Assembly (NCBI RefSeq): GCF_900119895.1
Contig: NZ_FQLR01000004.1
Coordinates: forward strand, 372,001-436,000
Source: Collinsella phocaeensis
Lineage (GTDB): Bacteria > Actinomycetota > Coriobacteriia > Coriobacteriales > Coriobacteriaceae
Direction: 5' to 3'
Length of the DNA stretch: 64,000 nt
A program made the position numbers and the translations under genes. A model generated the notes under the pieces. The model was not told where the DNA came from, searched no databases, and saw only the letters and a program-made list of their open reading frames with translations. How positions within the stretch are numbered: the first letter of the stretch is position 1; every line of letters begins with the position of its first letter. Shown piece by piece: positions 35,174 through 43,242 of the stretch.

Positions 35174-36142
35174 ATGGACGGCTTCGCTTCTGCTGTCGGT
35201 GCGCTCGCGCCCGCGCTGCTGCTGGCTGCCGCGGCGCTGGGGATGAGATGCGGCGCCTCGCGTCGTGTCGCGCTGGCTGCGGCGTCGGTCTGCTGTGCCG
35301 TCCTGGCGGTGTTCGGGGGGACGGCCACCGACGCGCTCCGGGCGGCATCTGCCGCCTGCGTCCCCGCGTCGCTTGTCCTGTTGGCGGTCAACGCCGTGCT
35401 GCAATTCCGGCAGCGCGGCGTCGCGGTCCTGAGCGTCCTGCCCCTGATGCTGGCCGCAGCGGTCGCGCTCGCCCTGCTCGCCCCGTCGGTCGCGGGCGCG
35501 TCGTGTTCCGGCGCGGCGCGGCGGGCGGCCAAGCTCCTCGCCGCCGAGGCGCTCTGGTTCTGCGTTTCTCTTTCGGCGTTCTCCCTGGGCACATGGGCCC
35601 TCCGCGGTCTCGAGCCGAGCCGTCCGCCCTATCGCTTCATCGTGGTTCCCGGAGCCGCGCTGTTCGGCACCCGACCGTGCCCGCTGCTCGAGACGCGCCT
35701 GGACCGCGCGCTCGACCTCTGGAGCCAGGGAGGCGGGGCCCCTGCCATCGTGGTCTCCGGGGGCCAGGGCGCCGACGAGGAGGTCTCGGAGGCCGCGGCC
35801 ATGCGCTCCTACCTCGAGGGGCGCGGCGTTCCGCCGATGTCGATCCTGGACGAGGACCGGTCAGCGACGACCGAGGAGAACCTGCGCTGCTCCAAGCGGG
35901 TGATGGATGCCGCCGCGGGCGGCGTGCCCTACCGCGCCGCGATCGCGACGAGCGAGTTCCATGCCCCGCGCTGCATGGGGTATGCGAGGCGGTTCGGCGT
36001 CGATGCCGATGCGGCCCCTGCACGCAGCGCCCGCGCGTCGTGGGCCCGCTCGGTGGTGCGCGAGTTTCTCGCCGTGACCGCGGGAAATTGGTGGCCGTAT
36101 GCGGCGATACTGCTGGTGTGGGTCGCGGGGGTCGCATTCTAG
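35174..36142 (+). CDS. YdcF/DUF218-family membrane protein
   Basis: The 322-residue protein has about four to five N-terminal membrane helices (about 5-140), then a DUF218 domain starting RFIVVPGAALFG, with VVSGGQGADEEVSEA and EDRSATTEENL, and ATSEFHAPRCM, the conserved Ser/Thr-Glu and Glu-His motifs. A final membrane helix is near 300-320. Relatives such as SanA and ElyC act in envelope and lipid-carrier processes; no specific role can be read here. AAAGGGGGGAGAG precedes the ATG. Confidence 0.85.
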   Translation: MDGFASAVGALAPALLLAAAALGMRCGASRRVALAAASVCCAVLAVFGGTATDALRAASAACVPASLVLLAVNAVLQFRQRGVAVLSVLPLMLAAAVALALLAPSVAGASCSGAARRAAKLLAAEALWFCVSLSAFSLGTWALRGLEPSRPPYRFIVVPGAALFGTRPCPLLETRLDRALDLWSQGGGAPAIVVSGGQGADEEVSEAAAMRSYLEGRGVPPMSILDEDRSATTEENLRCSKRVMDAAAGGVPYRAAIATSEFHAPRCMGYARRFGVDADAAPARSARASWARSVVREFLAVTAGNWWPYAAILLVWVAGVAF

Positions 36143-36479
36143 GGGACTGCGGGCGGCTTCATGAGTTCCCGCTGACAGCTTTGCTGGTTCCCGTTCGCGG
36201 TTTCGCAGGCTCCCGCTGGTGGCCTCGCCGCGCGGGATGCTCGGCAAGGCGGTTGTCCCGGCGCCGCCCCGCTGCGATGCGCCGTCCCGGCCCGCGTGCC
36301 CTGTGCCGCGCATCGAACGACGGGTGCCGTCTGTGCTTCATTATTTCACACTAGTGAATTTTGTTCAGAATATAGAGAGACGATTAAGCCGAGCATGCGC
36401 GGCCGCATCGCCCGCCCCTCCTACATGCAGCTGGGGCGGGTCCACCTCGAGCGCCGTCCGCCCACGTGAATGGAATACC
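36143..36479. other. Promoter region of the metalloprotease gene
   Basis: No gene is seen. TTCAC-ACTA-GTGAA (36345-36358) is a perfect inverted repeat in the only AT-rich patch, overlapping a promoter-like stretch (TTTTGTTCAGAATATAGAG). It may be an operator. Confidence 0.45.
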
Positions 36480-37589
36480 ATGGACGGCTTCACCGACCCG
36501 TGCCCTGCACCCGAGATCTTCGACGCGCGTCTCATCGATGCCCGCCGCATCGAGCTCTACTGGAACACGCAGGTCCATCATGCCGAAGACGAGCGCTACT
36601 TCGAGGTCGTTCTCGACGGCCGTGTGCTGCCGCTCGTGCATTGGACGCGCGACATGCCGTGGGACTTTGGCACGGTCTACCAGAAGGAGACGTGCTGCAC
36701 CACGATCTGCCTCGTCGATCCGGTCGACACGGCCCGCGCTCAGGACATCACCGTCCGCGTGACGGGCGAGGTGCGCGACCTGCTCGACCGCCCCGTCGAT
36801 TGCGACCGCCGCTACGCCCTTACCTACAAGCCGCACTACACGAGCTTCACCACCACGCGCGACGGCATTCGCATCAAGGGCAGCAAGGTCATCCAGCCCT
36901 ACACGCTGGACGTGGCGGCGAGCATCGTGGACATGATGCTCGAGAAGCGCCCGGACATCGCCGCGAAGCTCGTCGATCGTGGGGCCGAGATCGCCGTGTT
37001 CGGCCTCAAGTACGATGCGTACGACGTGCCCGAGCGCCGCATGGGTTACCGCCTGGCGACGCGTCCCGTCGAGGGCTTCGGCGGCGAGGCGGACAACCCC
37101 ATGGGCTCCATCTCCGAGGCGAACCTCATCCGGCTGCAGTCCGGCCGCTACGCCACGCGCTATCCGCACGAGATGATCCTCGTCCACGAGTTCGGCCACA
37201 CGGTGCATCTCGTCGGCATCAACTTCCTCGACGACCAGTCCACCGCCGACCAGGTCCGTGCCGCGTACGCCCATGCGGTCGAGGCGGGGCTCTGGCCCAG
37301 CTCGTACGCTATCTCCAACTACGAGGAGCACTTCGCAACGCTCTCCACCGTGTGGTTCAACGTGATGGAGGAGGGCATCGACGGCCGCTGGGACGGCATC
37401 CGCGGCCCGGTGAACACCCGCGACGAGCTGCTCGAGTACGACTCGATGGGCTACGAGCTCATGGCGAGCGTGTACCCGGAGAAGTCGCTGCCGCGCCCGT
37501 GGTGCTTCAACAAGGACGACTACGACATCGAGGGGCGTCCGCGCGTCTACGACCTGGACACCAAGTTCGATTGGGACTTCATCCGCTAG
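36480..37589 (+). CDS. Putative zinc metalloprotease with HEFGH motif
   Basis: The 369-residue protein carries a zincin site HEFGHTVH at about 236-243 and, about 40 residues later, SNYEEHFATLSTVWFN, where a Glu could be the third zinc ligand as in gluzincins and Pro-Pro endopeptidase/lethal-factor-like proteins. The N-terminal half (MDGFTDPCPAPEIFDARLID, then beta-rich segments) matches nothing I know. No signal peptide is seen. The ATG at 36480 has only a weak ribosome site (GGAA). The link to any named family is tentative. Confidence 0.6.
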   Translation: MDGFTDPCPAPEIFDARLIDARRIELYWNTQVHHAEDERYFEVVLDGRVLPLVHWTRDMPWDFGTVYQKETCCTTICLVDPVDTARAQDITVRVTGEVRDLLDRPVDCDRRYALTYKPHYTSFTTTRDGIRIKGSKVIQPYTLDVAASIVDMMLEKRPDIAAKLVDRGAEIAVFGLKYDAYDVPERRMGYRLATRPVEGFGGEADNPMGSISEANLIRLQSGRYATRYPHEMILVHEFGHTVHLVGINFLDDQSTADQVRAAYAHAVEAGLWPSSYAISNYEEHFATLSTVWFNVMEEGIDGRWDGIRGPVNTRDELLEYDSMGYELMASVYPEKSLPRPWCFNKDDYDIEGRPRVYDLDTKFDWDFIR

Positions 37590-37630
37590 GGGTGCGCCCC
37601 TCCGCGTGCGTTCACCCGCCTGATTCCGCC

Positions 37631-37670
37631 TCCCGGACCTCACGCACGAGGGCCGGGGGGCTTTTTAATA
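37631..37670 (+). terminator. Terminator after the metalloprotease gene
   Basis: CCCGGACCTC and GAGGGCCGGG pair with a one-base bulge, followed by GGGCTTTTTAAT. The IS110-like element starts within its T-rich tail. Confidence 0.7.
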
Positions 37671-37684
37671 TGAGTTGAACATTG

Positions 37685-37977
37685 TCAAGTGGCAAAAAGG
37701 CCCTGCCCTCCGCGGAGCTACCGCGGAGGGCAGGGTCCATCTATCTTCACCCGGTGGCCGCGCCGCTTGAGGGCGTGTCTGCTCGACGCACGTTCGGCAC
37801 TCTAATATCCGCGGGTCGGAACCGCATCTCGTTGCTACGGCTGGGGGCCTCCGCTCGGTCGCAGTCTCGTGGCGGGCGTGGCGGTCTCCCGCCGCCCAGA
37901 AAAAGGACTGGAACGGCCTCCCAACGGCCTCGAGCGCGGCGAGCCCCCGGGGTCGGACTCCTATGGGGCCGCGGGCG
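37685..37977 (-). ncRNA. Candidate bridge/seek RNA region of the IS110-like element
   Basis: About 290 non-coding bases follow the transposase stop inside the element. They contain a strong hairpin (CCCTGCCCTCCGCGG/CCGCGGAGGGCAGGG, about 37702-37736). IS1111-type elements are known to express a guide RNA from this position. The RNA itself is inferred. Confidence 0.45.
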
Positions 37978-39081
37978 CTACCGGGCCATGAGCGCTATCG
38001 CCCAGACCCAGCAGGCCATCTCGCGGGCCGTCGCGCAGTTCGCCACGCACGGCCTCTTCCCCGCCTGGGACATGGCGTCCCGCCTGTCCTGCAGGCGGCG
38101 GTTGCACTTCGCGGCGTGCCTCGACACGGCCGGCGCGACCCCGTGGCCCGGCCTCGGCTTCTTGGGGTGCCTCGTCGACATCGGGACGTGCCAGGACGCC
38201 TCGACCAGCGCGCGCCGGACGTGGCCGTTACCGGCGCGGGTGATCCCGCCGCGCGACTCCGTCTCGCCGCTCGAGCGCTCCGAGGGGGCCAGGCCGCACC
38301 ACGAGGCGAACGACGGCGCGGTCGGGAACCTCGAGAAGTCGCCGGCCTCGGCGGCGAGCAGGAAGGCACTCGCGACGTCGATGCCCTTCACCAGGCAGAG
38401 CGCGTCGACGACAGGCGCCCACCCGGGGCGCGCGGCGGCCTCCTCCACCTTGCGCTCGAGCTCCCTCTTGGCCTCGGCGCAGCGCTCCACGGCGTCCATG
38501 TAGTGCTCGTAGGCGGCCGCGTCGTCGGCCTCGCCGAACTCGATCGACCTCGCCCACCTCCAGTACGCCTCGGTCCAGTTCGACCTGCGGCGCCCGGCCG
38601 GCGTCGTCTCGTCGAACACCAGGCCGTGCCTGAGCAGGAACTTGGACATGCGCTGCCTGGCGCGCTGCAGGTCGTCGCGGGCGTCCTCGAGCGCGCGGGA
38701 GAGGTCCCGGGCGGCCTCGGTGCGGTCATCGGGCACCCACACCTCGACGACGTTGCGGCAGGCGAGGAGCCTGGCCAGCCACTCGGCGTCGCGCCGGTCG
38801 TTCTTGCGGCCCCGGTCGGCCGCGGGCCGGTGCATCTTGGAGACGGCGCCCACGGCGCAGTCGACGCCGAGGGCGCGCAGGGCGCGGCACAGGTGGAAGC
38901 CGGTCGGGCCGCTCTCGTACACCGCCTTGGGCGACTCGAACCCCAGGACCCACTCGGCGACCGACGCCGGGTCGTAGCCGAACCTGGCCCGGACCACCTC
39001 GCCGGTCATGGGGTCGAAGGCGCATGCGGAGATGCTCCTCGCGTGGACGTCGAGACCGATGGCTGTGACATAATTGGACAT
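37978..39081 (-). CDS. IS110-family DEDD transposase
   Basis: The 367-residue protein has the RuvC-like N-terminal DEDD domain (YVTAIGLDVHARSISACAF, AVYESGPTGFHLCRAL, RKNDRRDAEWLARLL) with the acidic residues in place, a coiled middle and the C-terminal transposase_20 domain (LVKGIDVASAFLL, FASWCGLAPSERSSG, GITRAGNGHVRRALVEASW) with the conserved Ser region. The frame is intact. Confidence 0.95.
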   Translation of the reverse strand: MSNYVTAIGLDVHARSISACAFDPMTGEVVRARFGYDPASVAEWVLGFESPKAVYESGPTGFHLCRALRALGVDCAVGAVSKMHRPAADRGRKNDRRDAEWLARLLACRNVVEVWVPDDRTEAARDLSRALEDARDDLQRARQRMSKFLLRHGLVFDETTPAGRRRSNWTEAYWRWARSIEFGEADDAAAYEHYMDAVERCAEAKRELERKVEEAAARPGWAPVVDALCLVKGIDVASAFLLAAEAGDFSRFPTAPSFASWCGLAPSERSSGETESRGGITRAGNGHVRRALVEASWHVPMSTRHPKKPRPGHGVAPAVSRHAAKCNRRLQDRRDAMSQAGKRPCVANCATAREMACWVWAIALMAR

Positions 39082-39231
39082 GGCGGGCCCCTCTCCGTCG
39101 CATGTGGCGCGCGGCCACGGTTGGCGTTACGACCATTGTCGCCCGACCCACGATAGAGCTACAAGGGGAGGGGCTCCCAATGTTCAACTCATATCGTCTC
39201 GTGCCCGCAGCGCAGCGGGCCGGGTGCCGCC

Positions 39232-39282
39232 CGTGCCAAAAGGGACAGGCCCTCGCCAAGAGGGACGTACCCTAACGGCACG
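39232..39282. repeat. REP-like palindromes, family B (composite copy 4)
   Basis: CGTGCCAAAAGGGACAGGCC, CTCGCCAAGAGGGACGTACC, CTAACGGCACG: two overlapping family B units, the first with a core mixed with that of family A (GGGACAGG). Confidence 0.65.
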
Positions 39283-39296
39283 CCGAACGTTTAACT

Positions 39297-39325
39297 GTGC
39301 CGTTAGGGTACGTCCCTTTTGGCAC
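39297..39325. repeat. REP-like palindrome, family B (copy 5)
   Basis: GTGCCGTTAGGGTACGTCCC then TTTTGGCAC. With copy 4 it also forms a larger inverted repeat, GTACCCTAACGGCA (39268 onward) against TGCCGTTAGGGTAC (ends 39310). Confidence 0.75.
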
Positions 39326-39890
39326 GGCATGCCCTCGGCGCGCACAAGAACGACGGCCTCGGCGGCGGTGCGCGGCGCGGCCTCGGCGGCGATGGTCACC
39401 TCGGCCGTCACGCGGCAGTCGGTGCCGTGGATGGTGCCCGCGGCGGTGTAGGATCCGGCTTCGGGCCAGGTGCGCTCGATGCCCTCGTCCCACTCGCCGC
39501 GCAGGGCGAGCGTGCGCCCGTCATCGGTGGTGGCGGAGACGGCGTCGGGCAGGAAGGTCGCCGCGCCCGCGACGCGCTCGACGGCGATGGGGTCGCCGCC
39601 TCGACGACGAAGTCGCTGTTCTGCTCGATGACCTGGACGCTGTACTCGTGCTGCTCGGAGGCGTCGTCATGCGCGAAGGTGGCGGTGAGCGTCACGATGC
39701 GGTTGCCGCGCCCGTATGCGGGGCGCGTCACGCGGCCCTCGGCGTCCAGGAAATGCGGCGCGTCGGATTCCCAGGTGATCGTGGATCCGTGCTTGCCGGC
39801 GCGGGGCAGGTCGAGGTCGAACTCCACGGTCCCCAGGTTTCCGAGATACAGTGTCTCGATGTCCGACAGGACGATCTCGCAGTCGGTCAT
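39326..39890 (-). pseudogene. Fragment of an Ig-domain surface or glycosidase protein, frameshifted
   Basis: From ATG 39890 (AGAGGAAGCC upstream) about 95 residues read as an atypical bacterial Ig-like domain found in extracellular glycosidases: ITWESDAPHFLDAEGRVTRP, then GNRIVTLTATF. Near 39600 the family sequence moves to another frame (IAVERVAGAATFLPDAV..., then WPEAGSYTAAGTIHGTDCRV), a second Ig-type domain, and runs into family B repeats. No catalytic domain or signal peptide is left. It is probably the broken internal piece of a large gene. Confidence 0.7.
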
Positions 39891-40281
39891 GGCTTCCTCT
39901 CCATCCTCGCGATGTGTGTGCTAATCTGTAAAATCAAATTCATATACGTGAAATTTAATCTAAGGGCATTGTTCTCGCGGACGCGAATTGTCCACCGCTC
40001 GTTGCGTTCGGTACGGCAAACGGTTGTCTGGGACGGGCAAGCGGTAGCTTGAGATAGCTATATAGGAAGAATTTGTTTCATAGCTATGATGAAAAGGCTA
40101 CGCGCCGGAGGACGGCGTACGCTTAAAGGCCATCTGTCCCGTATGCTGGTTGCTATCTCACGGCGGAGCATGCGCGAACGGTTCCGTCACCCGCGGTGCC
40201 GCCTGCCCCGGTATCTGGAGCTGGCGTCGCGGCCCGTGCGGAAGGGCGCCTATGTCTATGTATGAGATGAGAGGATACGCC
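39891..40281. other. Promoter region of the XRE-cupin gene
   Basis: No gene is visible. An AT-rich patch at about 39920-39970 and a small inverted repeat, TAGCTATATAGG with CATAGCTATGA nearby (about 40056-40090), suggest promoters and perhaps operator half-sites (TAGCTAT repeated). Confidence 0.4.
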
Positions 40282-40905
40282 ATGCCCGATACCGAATCCG
40301 CCGCGCGCGCCGCGGTCTCCGAGAGCGATTCCTGCAACGAGGGCGAGTTCCGCCTCATGCTCGGCCGCAAGCTCAAGGAGCTGCGCAAGCGAAAGCTGCT
40401 CACCATCACCCAGCTCTCGCTCTACACCGGACTCTCCGTGGGCTACCTGAGCAACGTCGAGCGCGGGCAGACCAGCCCCACGGTGGACAACCTCCGCAAG
40501 ATCTGCGACGAGCTCGACGTGTCGCCCGCCGAGCTCATCACCCAGAAAGTCGAGGGCAAGAGCATCATCCGCAGCACTGATGCCCAGATCATCGTGCGCC
40601 CCGAGAGCGGCATGACCATCATGCAGTATGATTTCGGCGCCGTCGCCGAACCCTACAGCGTGATCCGCCTGGAGGCGGGCGACTTCGAGGCCGATCCCGA
40701 GGCCATGCACCCGTTCCCCGAGGTGTGCCACGTGCTCTCCGGCGAGCTCACCCTGCGCATCGAGGGGGAGGAGTTCAGGCTCGTCCCCGGTGACGCCATG
40801 CTCATCCGCGCCAACCAGCGCCACATGATGCTCAACTGCTCCGACGCCCCGTGCGAGAGCCTGTGGTACCAGACGATGCGCTACGTGGTCACGAGCCTGG
40901 CGTAG
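40282..40905 (+). CDS. XRE-cupin transcriptional regulator
   Basis: The 207-residue protein has a Xre-type helix-turn-helix (LKELRKRKLLTITQLSLYTGLSVGYLSNVERGQTSP in two parts, about 30-65) and a C-terminal cupin barrel (HPFPEVCHVLSGELTLRIEGEEF, VPGDAMLIRANQRHM). This architecture senses small molecules and often controls amino-acid or peptide genes. GAGAGGATACGCC precedes the ATG at 40282; upstream in-frame codons are less likely. It may regulate the peptide-use genes that follow after the repeat cluster. Confidence 0.92.
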   Translation: MPDTESAARAAVSESDSCNEGEFRLMLGRKLKELRKRKLLTITQLSLYTGLSVGYLSNVERGQTSPTVDNLRKICDELDVSPAELITQKVEGKSIIRSTDAQIIVRPESGMTIMQYDFGAVAEPYSVIRLEAGDFEADPEAMHPFPEVCHVLSGELTLRIEGEEFRLVPGDAMLIRANQRHMMLNCSDAPCESLWYQTMRYVVTSLA

Positions 40906-40923
40906 GCTCGCGCCCTCGCCCCA

Positions 40924-40954
40924 CCTCAAATTGGGGACAGGCACCAAATTGAGG
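40924..40954. repeat. REP-like palindrome, family A (copy 6)
   Basis: CCTCAAATTGGGGACAGG, CACCAAATTGAGG: the clearest match to the family consensus. Confidence 0.85.
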
Positions 40955-41013
40955 TTGGGGTCGACGCGAGAGGGGCTGTGTGCGCGTGCCCGGCCCCGGC
41001 CTCGCCCCTCTCT

Positions 41014-41042
41014 CTCAAAATGGGGACAGGCGCCAAATTGAG
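41014..41042. repeat. REP-like palindrome, family A (copy 7)
   Basis: CTCAAAATGGGGACAGG, CGCCAAATTGAG. Confidence 0.8.
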
Positions 41043-41144
41043 GTGGGCTCACCCTGCCTCTTCCGAGCAGGCCGCTTCGACATGAGGGCCCGCCGTCGCG
41101 CCGATTGCGGCGGCGGGCCCGCTCCCGCCGTACCCACCAGTCCC

Positions 41145-41173
41145 TCTCAAATTAGGGACAGGCACCGATTTGA
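41145..41173. repeat. REP-like palindrome, family A (copy 8)
   Basis: CTCAAATTAGGGACAGG, CACCGATTTGAG. Confidence 0.85.
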
Positions 41174-41235
41174 GACTAATTCGAGGCGACACCGTTCCCG
41201 CGGGGTGCGGTCGCGTCCGGTCTCTGTGCGCTCCT

Positions 41236-41264
41236 CTCAAATTAGGGACAGGCACCGATTCGAG
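41236..41264. repeat. REP-like palindrome, family A (copy 9)
   Basis: CTCAAATTAGGGACAGG, CACCGATTCGAG, followed by GCGATCGTC, GATTCGAGGCGAC, a partial echo. Copies 6-9 lie 90-131 bases apart in the same orientation and fill the 618-base gap before the POT gene. Confidence 0.85.
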
Positions 41265-41523
41265 GCGATCGTCGATTCGAGGCGACGCCGTTCCCCCGTG
41301 TGCGCTCACGACCGCGCGCCCCTCCAAACCGTACATTCACGATTATAGAATAATTCTCACAAAACTGAATCCAATCTGATGGCATACTTATGCTGAAGGT
41401 AATTTCAGAGCCGTGAATCTTAAACGCGCTCGTGCCGGCCTGGCGCCGCAAGGCCCAAAATCCGCAGCATCGCCGCGCACGGTTATGGAATGGGAGACGC
41501 TAAGAAGAAAGAAGGGACCGATC

Positions 41524-43035
41524 ATGTCTACCGCTTCGGATATGACCGCGGTAGAGGTCGAGGAGGTCGCAGCGATCCGTCGCCAGCGCGGCTTCATCGG
41601 CCATCCCAAGGCCATCGGCACGCTGTCCACCATGCAGATGTGCAACAGCTTCGCCAACTACACCATGAGCTCGCTGCTCGTGTTCTACCTGTACCTGAGC
41701 GTGGGCGAGGGCGGCCTGGGCTTCTCGCAGACCGAGGCCGCGCAGCTCATCTCGCCGTACTCCGCCGTGTCCATCCTGGCCGGCCTCGTGGGCTCCTACG
41801 TCGCCGACCGCATCCTCGGGCCCCGTGCGGCCCTGCGCTGGTCGCGCATCATCTAGGCTGCCGCCTACGTGCTGCTCGCCCTGCCGCTGGGCGTCGCCTC
41901 CTATGCGGCGAGCCAGGTCCTGCTCGTCGTGGGCGCCATGATCTGCGGCCGCTCGCTCGACGCGCTCGCCGGCATGGTCTACGAGACCGGCGATGAGCGC
42001 CGCGACGGCGCGTACACCATCCTGTACACCATCTCCAACATCGGCGCCGCCGTGCCGGCGATCGCCGGCGCCATCGCGGTCGCCGCGGGCTACCACGCCG
42101 CGTTCGCTGTGGGCGCCGTCGCCGCGGTCGCGGGCTGCGTCGCCTACGTCGTGACCGAGAAGAAGTTCTTCGGCCCCATCGGCGCCAAGCCGGACGATCC
42201 CGTGCCCGCCGCCCAGCGCAACAAGTTCGTCACTGCCCTCGTCGCCGTCGTCGTCGCCGCGATCGCCCTCATCGGCGGCCTGCTGGCCACCGGCACCGTG
42301 ACCATCTCCCAGTTCGCCAGCGCCATGTCGACGGCCGCTATCTTCATCCCCGTGGTGTACCTCGTCTACATCATCAGGAGCAAGAAGACCACGCGCGAGG
42401 AGGTCTCCCGCATCATCGGCCTGATCCCGATGTACGTCTGCAACTGCCTCGCCATGCTCGTGTGGACCCAGTCCACCTCCATCGTGGCGATCTACATCGA
42501 GCAAAACATCGACCTCAACCTCTTCGGCATGGAGCTCTCGCCCGCGTTCTTCCAGACGCTGCCCGGCGTGCTCGCCATCATCTTCGGCGCCATCTTCACG
42601 GCCCTGTGGGCCAAGCTCGGCTCCAAGCAGCCCAAGTCCCCGACCAAGATGGGCTTCGGCACGATCCTGTGGGGTCTCGGCCCGGTGTTCATGTGCCTGC
42701 CGTTCATGCTCTTCGCCCCGGGCGTCAAGGTGAGCCCGATGTGGATCGTCGGCTTCTACGCGCTGATCATCCTGGGCGAGGCGTTCACGAGCCCCACCGG
42801 CTACTCCGCCGCGAACCTCGTCGCCCCTGCCGCCTTCTCCACCCAGATGATGTCCGTGTGGAGCCTGTCGCAGTCCACGGGCGCCGGCCTCTCCATCCTG
42901 GTGAGCCCGCTGTACGCCGAGGGCTCCGAGATCCCGTACTTTTTGGCCATCGGCGGCATCACCATCGTCGCCGGCCTGCTGGTCCTTCTCGCCACCAAGA
43001 AGCTGAGCGCGAAGATGGGCCTCGACAAGGCCTAG
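41524..43035 (+). pseudogene. POT/PTR2-family peptide transporter with in-frame TAG
   Basis: From ATG 41524 (AAGAAGGGACCG upstream) one frame encodes a proton-dependent oligopeptide transporter of about 503 codons, ending at 43035. The POT loop region (SYVADRILGPRAALRWSRII) is followed at codon 111 by TAG (41854-41856), then AAAYVLLALPLGVAS and all remaining helices in the same frame. A C-to-T change of a CAG codon would explain it. Unless the stop is suppressed or an error, the product is inactive. An M24 peptidase gene follows. Confidence 0.88.
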
Positions 43036-43242
43036 CGGGCAAGCGCGCCGCCCCGTGCGGCGCGCCCCCGTCCCGTCGGCTCGCGCAGAGCCGTCTCCCG
43101 GCGCCCCTTTCGGGGAGCCGATCCTTCCGGGCAGGCCGGCGCACCGCCCGTGCGGAAGGTGAAACCTGCGTGCACAACGGGCCGCATCGCGAACGCATCA
43201 GGCGTGCGATGCGGCCCTTCGTGTAAAGGAAAGGGATATCCC

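Larger units (their letters stand above)
37668..39194 (-). mobile_element. IS110/IS1111-family insertion sequence
   Basis: A perfect 17-base inverted repeat, ATATGAGTTGAACATTG (37668-37684) and its complement (39178-39194), flanks one DEDD transposase on the minus strand with about 97 bases upstream and about 293 bases downstream inside the repeats. Inverted repeats near the ends and a long downstream non-coding end mark the IS1111 branch. Exact ends may lie a few bases outside, since these elements make no clear target duplication. Confidence 0.82.

Noticed and set aside
40924-41264. Regularly spaced repeats resembling a CRISPR array
   Set aside because: Only four copies spaced 90-131 bases apart, each internally palindromic, with further copies scattered through the window and no cas genes; they are REP-like elements.
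41854-41856. TAG read as pyrrolysine or another recoded residue
   Set aside because: Genes such as secE, the permeases and others use normal stops including TAG; no pyl genes or downstream structure are seen, so a nonsense mutation is simpler.
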